Shown here: positions 1-7,790 of the stretch, one piece after another | Numbering within the stretch: the stretch's first letter is position 1 | How the letters are laid out: each line of letters opens with the position of its first letter | DNA from: UBA3700 sp964478025 | GTDB taxonomy: Bacteria > Bacillota > Clostridia > Christensenellales > UBA3700 | Assembly: GCA_964478025.1 (NCBI GenBank) | Contig: CAYZGK010000018.1 | Location: 1 to 31,807 of the forward strand | Reading direction: 5' to 3' | DNA: 31,807 nt | Position numbers and translations under genes: made by a program | The notes under the pieces: generated by a model | Databases searched by the model: none | What the model was told of the DNA's origin: nothing | What the model saw: only the letters and a program-made list of their open reading frames with translations

Positions 1-7
1 TTTATAT

Positions 8-36
8 TTGATTTTATGCTTGTTTCTTTGTAAAAT
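8..36 (+). promoter_or_regulatory. candidate promoter of the metF operon
   Basis: TTGATT at 8-13 and TAAAAT at 31-36 are separated by 17 bp, a good vegetative sigma-factor match. An AGGAG ribosome binding site follows at 51-55, just before the metF ATG. The stretch TTGATTTTATGCTT recurs almost unchanged in the toxin-antitoxin promoter near 7600. Only 62 bases lie upstream in the window, so an upstream riboswitch cannot be judged. Confidence 0.55.
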
Positions 37-62
37 AAACATATTACTTTAGGAGCAAACAT

Positions 63-941
63 ATGAGAATTTCCGAATTATTTAAACAAAAAAAAGCAGT
101 ATATTCATTTGAAATATTTCCACCAAAAATTGATAATGACATCTCAGTTATTTATGATACATTAGATGGTTTATCTGGATTAAAACCAGACTATATTTCC
201 GTTACTTATTCGGCAGGTGGAAAAAGCAATAATGCTAGATCTTTAGAGCTTGCTTCAATAGTAAAGAATAAATATAAAGTTGAGCCACTTGCCCATTTAA
301 CTTGTATAAATTCAACTAAAGAAAAAGTGGCACAAGCAATAGAAACACTAAAAGGTTATGGCGTTGAAAATGTGCTTGCTTTAAGAGGAGATAGAATTCC
401 TGGCCTTGAGTGTAATGATTTTAAGTATGCCTCTGATTTAATTCCTTTTATAAAAGAAAGAGCAGACTTTGATTTAGCTGGTGCTTGCTATCCAGAAGGA
501 CATCCAGAGTCTAAATCACTAGATGCAGATATAGATAATTTAAAGAGAAAAGTAGATGCTGGTTTAACACACTTAAATACACAACTTTTCTATGATAATG
601 AAGATTTTTATAGATTTATGGACAAGATAAGAGCTGCAGGTATTAACATTCCAGTTCAAGCAGGAATTATGCCACTTATTAAAAAGGCTAATGTAGATAG
701 AACTATTCAAATGGCAGCAACAAAAATCCCTGCAAAGTTATCTAGAATGATTTCAAAATTCTCAGATAATCCAGAAGCATTAATGGAAGCTGGTATTTTA
801 TACGCAACTGATCAAATTGCGGACATATTAGCCTCTGGTGCTTCAAATGGTATTCACGTTTATGTAATGAACAATGCATATGTTGCAAGAAAAATTACAG
901 ATAATGTAATAGATTTAATTAATGGAGTAAACAATAACTAG
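63..941 (+). CDS. metF: 5,10-methylenetetrahydrofolate reductase
   Basis: This cytosolic flavoenzyme reduces 5,10-methylene-THF to 5-methyl-THF, the methyl donor for methionine synthase. The 292-residue length is normal for bacterial MetF. The N-terminus carries the typical FEIFPPK segment (around residues 16-22), followed by ALRGD around residue 110 and the RAAGINIPVQAGIMP barrel segment near residue 200. ATG at 63 has AGGAG eight bases upstream. The stop codon TAG (939-941) shares its last base with the GTG start of the next gene, so the three methionine genes form one translationally coupled operon. Identification is secure. No MetV-like partner gene is visible here. Confidence 0.95.
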   Translation: MRISELFKQKKAVYSFEIFPPKIDNDISVIYDTLDGLSGLKPDYISVTYSAGGKSNNARSLELASIVKNKYKVEPLAHLTCINSTKEKVAQAIETLKGYGVENVLALRGDRIPGLECNDFKYASDLIPFIKERADFDLAGACYPEGHPESKSLDADIDNLKRKVDAGLTHLNTQLFYDNEDFYRFMDKIRAAGINIPVQAGIMPLIKKANVDRTIQMAATKIPAKLSRMISKFSDNPEALMEAGILYATDQIADILASGASNGIHVYVMNNAYVARKITDNVIDLINGVNNN

Positions 942-1492
942 TGGAAATTGAAAGGCGTGAACTTTTAAGATATTTAGGTTATAAAGGGCAAGAGATTAAT
1001 TCAGAGCTTGAAGATAAAATATCTCTTGCAATTTCTATATGTAAAAAAGAAGCACAGCCAATTCATATTTTAAGAAAATATACACTAGATTTTGAAAATA
1101 GAGAATTAAAAGGAACAGGATTAAAACTAACAGGTGAAAGCATATGGAAGCACTTAAGTGGATGTAATGAAGTTTATATGGTAGCAGCTACACTTGGATT
1201 TAATCTTGAAAAAAGAATAAATAGAGCTTTTATTGACGATGCAACACTTGCCGTTCTTTTAGATAGTGCGGCAACTTGTTTAATAGAAAGTTATTTAGAT
1301 GAAATAGAAAAAAATATTCCGGAAGAATTAACATTAAGATATTCTTGTGGCTATGGAGATTGGGATATAAGACAGCAAAAAGAAATTTGTAAACTTCTTG
1401 ATACTCAAAAACAAATTGGTTTATTTGTGAATGATGCATGTATGTTGACTCCACAAAAATCAGTAACTGCAATTATGGGGATTAAAAAATGA
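941..1492 (+). CDS. stand-alone B12-dependent methionine synthase reactivation-domain protein
   Basis: This 183-residue protein resembles the C-terminal activation domain of cobalamin-dependent methionine synthase, which binds S-adenosylmethionine and helps remethylate oxidised cobalamin. The C-terminal half has the family pattern: RYSCGYGDWDIRQQ, then IGLFVNDACMLTPQKSV, close to the RxSPGYGDW and MxPxKSVSAIxG signatures. It starts at GTG overlapping the metF stop, and its TGA overlaps the metH ATG (ATGA). The downstream MetH lacks this domain, so the function is split over two genes, as in many clostridia. That it acts in trans on the neighbouring MetH is inferred from synteny. Confidence 0.88.
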   Translation: MEIERRELLRYLGYKGQEINSELEDKISLAISICKKEAQPIHILRKYTLDFENRELKGTGLKLTGESIWKHLSGCNEVYMVAATLGFNLEKRINRAFIDDATLAVLLDSAATCLIESYLDEIEKNIPEELTLRYSCGYGDWDIRQQKEICKLLDTQKQIGLFVNDACMLTPQKSVTAIMGIKK

Positions 1493-3849
1493 CATTAAGA
1501 GAAAAATTAAAAAATGAATTTGTAGTTTTAGATGGTGCTTTTGGTACTCAACTTCAATTAAGAGGGATGAAAGTAGGTACTATTCCAGAAACTTTAAATA
1601 TTACAGATCCTGACATGATAAAAGCTATTTATCTAGATTATGTTAATGCAGGTAGTGAAGTTATATCAGCAAATACTTTTGGTGCAAACTTTAAAAAGCT
1701 TGGTTCTCATGAAGAGGTTGAAAAATGCATTGTAGCTGGTCTAAAGCTAGCAAGAGAAGTTGCTAAAGATAAATATGTAGCCTTAGATATTGGACCTATA
1801 GGAGAACTTATTGAACCTATGGGACAAATGAAGTTTGATGAGGCATATGAAATATTTAAAGAAGTTGTAAATATTGGAAAAAAGTACGCTGACTTAATTC
1901 TAATTGAAACAATGTCAGATTTGTACGAAGCAAAAGCTGCAGTTCTTGCTGCCAAGGAAAACTCCGACCTTCCTATTATTTGTTCAATGAGCTTTATGGA
2001 AACAATGAGAACATTTACTGGAACCTCAGTTGAAGCGTTTGCTCTAACACTAACACCTTTTGTAGATGCTCTTGGTATTAACTGCTCACTTGGCCCAAAG
2101 CAAATATTGCCTATAATGAAAGAACTTTCAAAGTGGACAGATAAACCTTTATTTATTCAAGCAAACGCAGGAATTCCTGATGCAAGAATGGTTTATCCAA
2201 TAAAGGCCGATGAATTTGCAAAGTACTACGAAAAATATATAGAACTTGGGGTAAATATTTTAGGTGGTTGCTGCGGGACAACACCTGCTTATATAAAGAA
2301 AATAAGAGAACTTGTAGATAAAAGCAAAATTGTTAAAAGAGAAGTTTATGTAAAACCTGCAGTATGCTCAGCTACCGATGTTGTAGTTATAGATAATGAC
2401 TCAATTGAAATTATCGGAGAGAGAATTAATCCAACTGGCAAAAAATTAATGAAGCAAGCATTGCTTAATAATGATTTTGACTATATATCTAATCAGGCTT
2501 TATCTCAAGTTGAGGCAGGGGCTACAATACTTGATGTAAATGCAGGTCTTCCTGAGATAGATGAAAAAGCAACATTAACTAAAATGGTTAAGCATATTCA
2601 ATCAATAGTATCTGTACCACTTCAAATAGATTGCGGAAAAGTGGATGCTATTGAATCAGCACTTCGTTACTATAACGGAAAAGCTATAGTAAACTCTGTT
2701 AATGGTGAAGATAAAGTTTTAGATAGTATTTTACCTGTTGTTAAAAAATATGGTGCACTAGTTGTTGGATTAACAATAGATGAAAAAGGACTACCACAGT
2801 CAACAAGCGAGAGAATTAGAATAGCTGAAAAAATAATAAATAGAGCAAAAGAATATGGTATAAGAGAAGAAGATATTTTAATAGACTGTCTAACACTTAC
2901 TGTTTCAGTTGAAAAAGATCAAGCTAGAAAAACATTAGATGCAATAAGTGAAATTAAGAAGAAGTATTCAGTTAAATTCGTTTTAGGTGTGTCAAATGTA
3001 TCGTTTGGACTTCCAAATAGACAAATAACAAACTCCTCATTTTTAAAGGCAGCGCTAGCCTTTGGATTAAACTTGCCAATTATAAATCCAAATATACCAG
3101 AAAATATAAAGGCAATTGAAGATTTTAAGGCAACTAAGGGAGAGTATGATAAAGAGTTTTTCTATGCTGAGTTTATGGATACTGTAGAGAATAACATTAA
3201 CTTTGTTGTAGAAGATAAAAATCCACCACAAAATGCAGATCAAGATATATTCTATTGCATAAAAAGGGGATTAAAAACATCAAGAATAGCATGTGCAAAA
3301 TTATTAGAAAATAATTCGCCTATAGATGTTATAAACAATTATTTAATTCCTGCTTTAAATGACGTTGGGGACGAATATGAAAAAGGAAAACTATTTTTAC
3401 CACAACTAATTGCTGCAGCTGAAAGCGCTAAAGAATGTTTTGCTGAAATAAAGAAAGTTTTACCAGCAGGGGAAAGCAATAGAGGAACAATAGTTATCGC
3501 AACTGTTAAAGGTGATATTCATGATATAGGTAAAAACATTGTAAAGACAGTGCTTGAAAACTATGGATATAGAATTATAGATTTAGGAAAGAATGTAGAA
3601 CCTCAATTAATTGTTGATACTGTTAAAGAAAATAATGTAAAACTTGTTGGATTAAGTGCATTAATGACAACAACAGTTGGTGCTATGGAAGAGACTATTA
3701 AACTTCTAAAAGAGCAGTGTCCATGGTGTAAGACGTTTGTTGGTGGTGCTGTTTTAAATTCTGATTATGCAGCAAAAATAGGTGCAACTTATTATACTAA
3801 AGATGCAAATAAGAGCGTAAAGGCTGCAAATGAGGTGTTTGGTTATTAA
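1489..3849 (+). CDS. metH: cobalamin-dependent methionine synthase without C-terminal activation domain
   Basis: MetH transfers the methyl group of 5-methyl-THF to homocysteine through protein-bound cobalamin. Domains in order: homocysteine S-methyltransferase barrel (about 1-285) with zinc ligands C199 (GINCSLGP), C261 and C262 (GGCCGTTP); pterin-binding barrel (about 300-570, starting IEIIGERINPTGKK); helical cap (about 585-660); and cobalamin-binding domain (about 665-786) with DIHDIGKN, whose H678 is the expected lower axial ligand of cobalt. At 786 residues it is shorter than the roughly 1,200-residue enzyme because the activation domain is encoded just upstream. ATG overlaps the preceding TGA. 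No clear terminator follows, so some read-through into the Lrp operon is possible. Confidence 0.96.
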   Translation: MTLREKLKNEFVVLDGAFGTQLQLRGMKVGTIPETLNITDPDMIKAIYLDYVNAGSEVISANTFGANFKKLGSHEEVEKCIVAGLKLAREVAKDKYVALDIGPIGELIEPMGQMKFDEAYEIFKEVVNIGKKYADLILIETMSDLYEAKAAVLAAKENSDLPIICSMSFMETMRTFTGTSVEAFALTLTPFVDALGINCSLGPKQILPIMKELSKWTDKPLFIQANAGIPDARMVYPIKADEFAKYYEKYIELGVNILGGCCGTTPAYIKKIRELVDKSKIVKREVYVKPAVCSATDVVVIDNDSIEIIGERINPTGKKLMKQALLNNDFDYISNQALSQVEAGATILDVNAGLPEIDEKATLTKMVKHIQSIVSVPLQIDCGKVDAIESALRYYNGKAIVNSVNGEDKVLDSILPVVKKYGALVVGLTIDEKGLPQSTSERIRIAEKIINRAKEYGIREEDILIDCLTLTVSVEKDQARKTLDAISEIKKKYSVKFVLGVSNVSFGLPNRQITNSSFLKAALAFGLNLPIINPNIPENIKAIEDFKATKGEYDKEFFYAEFMDTVENNINFVVEDKNPPQNADQDIFYCIKRGLKTSRIACAKLLENNSPIDVINNYLIPALNDVGDEYEKGKLFLPQLIAAAESAKECFAEIKKVLPAGESNRGTIVIATVKGDIHDIGKNIVKTVLENYGYRIIDLGKNVEPQLIVDTVKENNVKLVGLSALMTTTVGAMEETIKLLKEQCPWCKTFVGGAVLNSDYAAKIGATYYTKDANKSVKAANEVFGY

Positions 3850-3860
3850 TTATTGCATTG

Positions 3861-3891
3861 TATGCGTGCGATATGTTAATTTATATATAAT
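3861..3891 (+). promoter_or_regulatory. GC-rich tract and TATAAT box upstream of the Lrp-type gene
   Basis: The 69-base gap between metH and the regulator contains an alternating purine-pyrimidine stretch (GTATGCGTGCG, ending at 3870) followed by TATAAT at 3886-3891. No good -35 hexamer lies 17 bp upstream; the GC-rich tract occupies that position. Similar tracts occur near 7691, 13270 and 15300. The promoter assignment is tentative. Confidence 0.35.
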
Positions 3892-3918
3892 ATATTAAGA
3901 AAATATGGAGGTATTTCT

Positions 3919-4410
3919 ATGGAAAAGTTAGAAAAGAAAATTGTAGATTTATTACAAGATGATGCAAGATATACTCCTGCAAAGTTAGCTGTTTTATTAG
4001 GCGAGGATGAAAAGACTGTCGCGAATGCAATAGCGAAACTTGAAAAGGATGGCATTATTGTAAAGTATGCTGCCATAGTTAATACTGAAAAAACTGGAGA
4101 GGATTCAGTTGATGCTTTAATTGAGATTAAAGTTAATCCTCAACCAAGATCAGGTTATGACGCAATAGCTGAACAAATCATTAAATTTGACGAAGTTAAG
4201 AACGTTTATTTAATGAGTGGTGCTTTTGATTTAGTAGTAACAATTGAGGCTAAAACAATTAGAGAAGTTTCAATGTTCGTTAGTGATAAATTAAGTGTTA
4301 TTGAAGGTATAAAGGGTGCTTCTACCCACTTTATTTTAAAGAAATATAAGGAAAGTGGTGTTAACTTACAATCTTCAGAAAACAACAATAGAATAGAGTT
4401 ACACGCATAA
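3919..4410 (+). CDS. Lrp/AsnC-family transcriptional regulator
   Basis: This 163-residue DNA-binding regulator has an N-terminal winged helix-turn-helix (about 1-60; IVDLLQDDARYTPAKLAVLL, then VANAIAKLEKDGIIVKYAAIV) and a C-terminal AsnC/RAM effector-binding domain (about 65-150; VKNVYLMSGAFDLVVTIEA). Proteins of this family sense amino acids and regulate their metabolism. A GGAGG site at 3907-3911 precedes the ATG. Its TAA shares a base with the ATG of the aminotransferase (TAATG), so the two are coupled; an Lrp regulator next to an aminotransferase suggests local control by an amino acid. The C-terminal extension after residue 150 (SSENNNRIELHA) is not conserved in the family as far as I know. 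Confidence 0.93.
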   Translation: MEKLEKKIVDLLQDDARYTPAKLAVLLGEDEKTVANAIAKLEKDGIIVKYAAIVNTEKTGEDSVDALIEIKVNPQPRSGYDAIAEQIIKFDEVKNVYLMSGAFDLVVTIEAKTIREVSMFVSDKLSVIEGIKGASTHFILKKYKESGVNLQSSENNNRIELHA

Positions 4411-5594
4411 TGGATTATAGTAAGTATTTAAACAAGAATGCAGCAAGCATTCAGCCATCGGGAATAAGAAAATTTTTTGATATAGTAGCAGAAAGACCAG
4501 ATGCTATTTCCCTTGGCGTTGGTGAACCTGATTTTGATACTCCTTGGATTAGTAGAGAAGCAGCTATTAAAAGTATTCAAAAAGGTTTAACTCAATATAC
4601 AAGTAATTTTGGTATGCCAAAATTAAGAGAATTAATTTGTAGATATTACAAAGAAAGATATGGATTAAGTTATGATCCTAGTAAAGAAGTTTTATGTACA
4701 GTTGGAGCTTCAGAGGGAATTGACTTAACGCTAAGAACACTAGTAAGCGCTGGAGATGATGTACTTGTTCCAGAGCCATCTTATGTTTCATATAAGCCAT
4801 GCGTAACACTAGCATCAGCAAATGCTGTGCCTGTTAAATGTAGTGCAAAAAATGAATTTAAAGTAACACTAGAAGCTTTAAAGGAAGCATATACTGAAAA
4901 AACAAAAATATTAATTCTTCCTTATCCAAATAATCCAACAGGAGCAATAATGGAAAAAGAGGATTTAGAAAAGATTGTTGATTTCATTATAGAAAAAGAT
5001 ATTTTAGTTTTAAGTGATGAAATATATTCTGAATTAACTTATACAAAACAAGGGCATGTTTCTATTGCATCGCTACCAAAAATGCAAGAAAGATGTATTG
5101 TCATAAATGGTTTTTCAAAATCTTTTGCAATGACAGGCTGGAGACTTGGATATGTTCTTGCTCCAAAAGAAATAATAAATGTTATGTATAAGATTCACCA
5201 ATATGCAATTATGTGTTGTCCAACAGCAAGTCAATACGCAGGAATTGCATCACTTGAACATGGATTTGAAGATAACTTCTCAACAATTACAGACATGAGA
5301 GACAAATATGATATGAGAAGAAGATTCCTAGTTTCAGAGTTTAATGCTATGGGATTAAAATGTTTTGAACCAAAGGGAGCTTTCTATGTATTCCCATGTG
5401 TAGAATCTTTAGGAATGACGGGAGATGAGTTTGCTAATAGATTATTTAGAGAAAAGAATCTTGCCGTAGTTCCAGGTAAAGCATTTGGAGATAGCGGTGA
5501 ATACTTTGTTAGAGTAAGTTATGCTTATAGTATGAAAAAACTAGAACAAGCAATAGAAATAATAAAAGAATTTGTTAAAGAAAATAGAAAATAG
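4410..5594 (+). CDS. class I/II pyridoxal-phosphate aminotransferase
   Basis: This 394-residue fold-type I PLP enzyme moves an amino group between an amino acid and a 2-oxo acid. Visible hallmarks are GVGEPDFDTP near residue 36, PYPNNPTGA near 170 (substrate and PLP contacts), SDEIYSEL near 205 (PLP-binding Asp and Tyr), NGFSKSFAMTGWRLGY near 235 with the Schiff-base lysine, and the C-terminal FVRVSYAYS arginine that binds the substrate carboxylate. It is closest to the AspC/PatA/AraT group; the exact substrate cannot be read from sequence. It overlaps the Lrp gene by one base and is followed eight bases later by the cyclophilin gene. Confidence 0.93.
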   Translation: MDYSKYLNKNAASIQPSGIRKFFDIVAERPDAISLGVGEPDFDTPWISREAAIKSIQKGLTQYTSNFGMPKLRELICRYYKERYGLSYDPSKEVLCTVGASEGIDLTLRTLVSAGDDVLVPEPSYVSYKPCVTLASANAVPVKCSAKNEFKVTLEALKEAYTEKTKILILPYPNNPTGAIMEKEDLEKIVDFIIEKDILVLSDEIYSELTYTKQGHVSIASLPKMQERCIVINGFSKSFAMTGWRLGYVLAPKEIINVMYKIHQYAIMCCPTASQYAGIASLEHGFEDNFSTITDMRDKYDMRRRFLVSEFNAMGLKCFEPKGAFYVFPCVESLGMTGDEFANRLFREKNLAVVPGKAFGDSGEYFVRVSYAYSMKKLEQAIEIIKEFVKENRK

Positions 5595-5602
5595 AGGTTA
5601 AC

Positions 5603-6100
5603 ATGGCTACAAAAATACAAATAAATTTATCTGATGGAAGAAGTATGAAAGCAGAGCTTTATGAAGATGTTGCACCAATTACTGTTGCTAACTTTTTAAA
5701 GCTTGTAGATGACAATTTTTATAATGGATTAATATTCCATAGAGTAATTCCAGGATTTATGATTCAAGGTGGTGGAATGAATGAAACTATGGAACCAAAG
5801 GAAGCAAAATCTATTAAAGGTGAGTTTATACAAAATGGAGTAAAAAATACACTAAAGCATACTTTAGGTGTTTTATCTATGGCAAGAACAAGTATGCCAA
5901 ATTCTGCATCATCACAATTCTTTATTTGTGTTGATGACACTCCACATCTAGACGGAGCGTATGCGGCTTTTGGTAAACTTTTAGATAAAGATAGTGAAAA
6001 GGTTGCAATAGATATATCTAATGTTAGAACTACAAGTTTTGGTTGGTTCCAAGATGTGCCAAGTAAACCAATTGTTATAAAAAATATTGTAAGAATATAA
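5603..6100 (+). CDS. cyclophilin-type peptidyl-prolyl cis-trans isomerase
   Basis: This 165-residue single-domain cyclophilin catalyses cis-trans isomerisation of prolyl bonds during folding. Family motifs are FHRVIPGFMIQGGG (about residues 48-61, including the catalytic Arg) and MARTSMPNSASSQFFI (about 93-108). There is no signal peptide or lipobox, so it should be cytosolic. An AGAGG site sits just before the ATG. It is last in the Lrp-aminotransferase operon and is followed by a strong hairpin terminator. No functional link to the two upstream genes is evident. Confidence 0.94.
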   Translation: MATKIQINLSDGRSMKAELYEDVAPITVANFLKLVDDNFYNGLIFHRVIPGFMIQGGGMNETMEPKEAKSIKGEFIQNGVKNTLKHTLGVLSMARTSMPNSASSQFFICVDDTPHLDGAYAAFGKLLDKDSEKVAIDISNVRTTSFGWFQDVPSKPIVIKNIVRI

Positions 6101-6118
6101 AAGAGTAGATAAAAAAAA

Positions 6119-6148
6119 TAGGGGAGAAGTTTCTCCCCTAATTTTTTT
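6119..6148. terminator. bidirectional intrinsic terminator between cyclophilin and yqeY
   Basis: TAGGGGAGAA (6119-6128) pairs with TTCTCCCCTA (6131-6140). The stem is followed by seven T on the plus strand and preceded by a run of A, which gives a U-tract on the minus strand. It can end both the plus-strand cyclophilin operon and minus-strand yqeY. Confidence 0.9.
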
Positions 6149-6156
6149 GTTATTAA

Positions 6157-6579
6157 TTATAAAGATCTTAAAACTTTATTAACTAAACCCATATCGCATT
6201 TTCCAGCGAAATTTGTTTTGAAATGTTTCATAACACTAGGAATAGTTTTATCCTCAAGTTTTAATATTTCAGCTTTAATTTCATCTTCTGACATTAATGT
6301 TGGAAGATATTTTCTAACAGTTGCAATTTGTACATCAAGTTCAGCAACAGTTTCAGTTCTATTTGCTTTTACGAAAGATTCTCTTTCTTCTAAAAGTTCC
6401 TTTTCACATTTTTGTAAAATAGAAACGATATCTGCCTCAGATAATTCTTCGCCTTTGCTTCTTTTTTCAATTTGAGCAAGCATAGTCTTGTTTACAACTA
6501 AATCTAAAGCAGTAATGGCTGCTTTATTGTGTTCTTTCATGTACTGAATTTTGTCTTTTTTAAAAGTATTTATATCCAT
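6157..6579 (-). CDS. yqeY: GatB/YqeY domain protein
   Basis: This 140-residue helical protein belongs to the YqeY family, which is homologous to the C-terminal tRNA-binding domain of the amidotransferase subunit GatB. Family features include the start MDINTFKKDKIQYMKEHNK, EIEKRSKGEE-like sequence near residue 37, and the C-terminal KTNFAGKCDMGLVNKVLRSL, matching the usual GKxDxxxVxxxV end. Length is typical (about 145-150). A GGAGG site lies upstream on the minus strand, and the gene ends at the bidirectional hairpin. The role of stand-alone YqeY is not established; an involvement with tRNA is inferred from homology. Confidence 0.9.
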   Translation of the reverse strand: MDINTFKKDKIQYMKEHNKAAITALDLVVNKTMLAQIEKRSKGEELSEADIVSILQKCEKELLEERESFVKANRTETVAELDVQIATVRKYLPTLMSEDEIKAEILKLEDKTIPSVMKHFKTNFAGKCDMGLVNKVLRSL

Positions 6580-6612
6580 ATATGCCTCCTAATTTATATG
6601 TTGATATTTAAA

Positions 6613-6637
6613 AAGAGAACCTTTGACGAGTTCTCTT
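6613..6637 (-). terminator. intrinsic terminator of the XRE regulator gene
   Basis: Read on the minus strand, AAGAGAAC and GTTCTCTT form a perfect 8-bp stem with a nine-base loop, followed by TTT then AAA. It lies directly after the XRE gene stop and before yqeY, so yqeY probably has a separate promoter. Confidence 0.65.
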
Positions 6638-6641
6638 AGTG

Positions 6642-6848
6642 TTAATATTCTTTTGTATAACCTAACAGTTCGTCTGTTGTTACTCCCAAGAGCTTTGCAA
6701 TTTCTACAAGACATTCTAAAGATGGCTCAGCGCCGCCTTGTTCATAGTGTGATATTGTTCTTTGTGATAAACCTAATAAACCAGCAAGTTCTGTTTGAGA
6801 TAATTTTTTAGATTTGCGAAGTTTTTTTAGATTATTACGAAAATCCAT
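6642..6848 (-). CDS. small XRE-family helix-turn-helix regulator
   Basis: This protein is nearly all one Cro/C1-type HTH domain: LKKLRKSKKLSQTELAGLLG, then LSQRTISHYEQGGAEPSLE, then LVEIAKLLGVTTDELLGY. I chose the ATG at 6848 (MDFRNN), giving 68 residues, because the longer frame begins with TTG inside the promoter. It has its own promoter and terminator, so it is a single-gene unit. Solo XRE proteins like this act as repressors or as antitoxin-like regulators. It lies downstream of a toxin-antitoxin pair on the same strand, but nothing shows that it regulates them. Confidence 0.88.
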   Translation of the reverse strand: MDFRNNLKKLRKSKKLSQTELAGLLGLSQRTISHYEQGGAEPSLECLVEIAKLLGVTTDELLGYTKEY

Positions 6849-6880
6849 TGTTGTTTTGTTCCTTTTTTGTAATCTATTAA

Positions 6881-6909
6881 AGTATAGCAAAGAAAAAAAA
6901 CTTTGTCTA
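6881..6909 (-). promoter_or_regulatory. promoter of the XRE regulator gene
   Basis: On the minus strand, TAGACA (6909-6904) and TATACT (6886-6881) are exactly 17 bp apart, with TG one base before the -10 (extended -10). A run of eight T lies in the spacer. The predicted leader is about 25 bases and carries an AAGGAA ribosome binding site. Confidence 0.65.
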
Positions 6910-7017
6910 TGAAAAAATAGAAAGATTATGCTTAAATAATTGAGAGTTGTTTATACAAGTTAAATCTACTTTTAGAATTTATTTTCTACGAATTTAAACC
7001 CCTAATCTAAAAGAAAA

Positions 7018-7299
7018 TTATTTTTTGAATAATTCTGAGTGTGTACCAAGTCGGTAAAGTATAAGTATAAGTAAATTATCATTTATCTCATAAACAAGTA
7101 ACCAGTTTGGCTCAATATGACATTCACGAGTACCTTTGTAATTTCCAGATAATTCGTGATCTCTATGCTTATCATCTAACTTTTTACCATTTGCTAACGT
7201 GTTAATGACTTCAAAAAGTTTATCAAGATTTTTATTTTGTTTTTTAGCAAGTTTTAAATCTTTTTTAAATTGATTAGTAAATTGTATATCGTATTTCAT
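7018..7299 (-). CDS. YafQ/RelE-superfamily mRNA interferase toxin
   Basis: This 93-residue toxin of the RelE/ParE superfamily, YafQ group, would cleave mRNA at the ribosome. Visible features are FTNQFKKDLKLAKKQNKNLDKL at the N-terminus, KHRDHELSGNYKGTRECHIEPNWLLVYEI (family pattern: HxLxGxxxGxxxxHIxPDWLLIYxI), and the C-terminal LILYRLGTHSELF, whose His-Ser-x-LF end is typical of YafQ. The family's usual Asp in PDW is Asn here. Its ATG overlaps the antitoxin TGA by four bases, the standard coupling of such pairs. Whether it is active cannot be seen; the reading frame is intact. Confidence 0.92.
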   Translation of the reverse strand: MKYDIQFTNQFKKDLKLAKKQNKNLDKLFEVINTLANGKKLDDKHRDHELSGNYKGTRECHIEPNWLLVYEINDNLLILILYRLGTHSELFKK

Positions 7300-7568
7300 T
7301 CTTCTAATGCTGCTTTTAAGTCTGTCATGTTAGTGTATCTTGGAGCAGAAGGGTCATTCATTATCTTACGTCCTTCTTCTATTGCTTTAACAGTATCATC
7401 GTTAGGAACTTCTAATTTTAATTCAAAAGGAATGCCATGTTCACGAATAGTTGTTCTTAAAAACATATTAATAGCAGTTGTCATATTAAGGCCTAGTTCG
7501 TTAAAGATTTCATCAGATTGTTCTTTTATTTTTTTGTCTACTCTTATATTTAAATTTGTTGATGCCAT
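7296..7568 (-). CDS. RelB/DinJ-family antitoxin
   Basis: This 90-residue antitoxin has an N-terminal ribbon-helix-helix DNA-binding half (STNLNIRVDKKIKEQSDEIF, then ELGLNMTTAINMFLRTTI) and a C-terminal toxin-binding tail. The order antitoxin-toxin, the ATGA overlap and the YafQ-type partner identify a class DinJ-YafQ module. I chose the ATG at 7568 because GGAGG (minus strand, 7581-7577) lies eight bases upstream; the longer in-frame start would place this site inside the gene. Antitoxins of this type normally repress their own promoter, which fits the nearby -35/-10 pair and palindrome. Confidence 0.92.
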   Translation of the reverse strand: MASTNLNIRVDKKIKEQSDEIFNELGLNMTTAINMFLRTTIREHGIPFELKLEVPNDDTVKAIEEGRKIMNDPSAPRYTNMTDLKAALEE

Positions 7569-7591
7569 AAAATATACCTCCATGTAACTTA

Positions 7592-7620
7592 ATTGTAATA
7601 TAAAATAAGCATAAAATCAA
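7592..7620 (-). promoter_or_regulatory. promoter of the toxin-antitoxin pair
   Basis: On the minus strand, TTGATT (7620-7615) and TACAAT (7597-7592) are separated by 17 bp, giving a short leader with GGAGG before the antitoxin ATG. Its first 18 bases match the metF promoter region (8-25) at 17 positions. Confidence 0.6.
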
Positions 7621-7638
7621 CACAATGTCATTACAATA

Positions 7639-7655
7639 TAATTAAAATTTAATTA
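7639..7655. promoter_or_regulatory. AT-rich palindrome, possible operator
   Basis: TAATTAAA-A-TTTAATTA is a 17-bp palindrome with perfect 8-bp arms around one central base. It lies just upstream of the toxin-antitoxin -35 box and between that promoter and the divergent lipoprotein gene. It could be bound by the ribbon-helix-helix antitoxin, but in AT-rich DNA such a palindrome may arise by chance. Confidence 0.3.
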
Positions 7656-7790
7656 CATAAGTTAAATTGTTTTGAAGGAAAGATAAGTCTCGCGCACGTG
7701 CATTTATATAATAATATTACTTGTGTAAAATAAAATAGTTTGTTAATATTATACTTGTATAATTTCGAACAAAACATGAGGCAATTTGAA

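Noticed and set aside
1..62. SAM or cobalamin riboswitch upstream of the methionine operon
   Set aside because: Only 62 bases are available and they show a promoter and ribosome binding site, with no riboswitch core.
6969..7013. Inverted repeat CTTTTAGA ... TCTAAAAG after the toxin gene as terminator
   Set aside because: The loop is 29 bases and there is no adjoining U-tract; probably chance in AT-rich DNA.
7296..7583. Longer antitoxin start at 7583
   Set aside because: It would put the GGAGG ribosome binding site inside the gene; the ATG at 7568 is well placed behind it.
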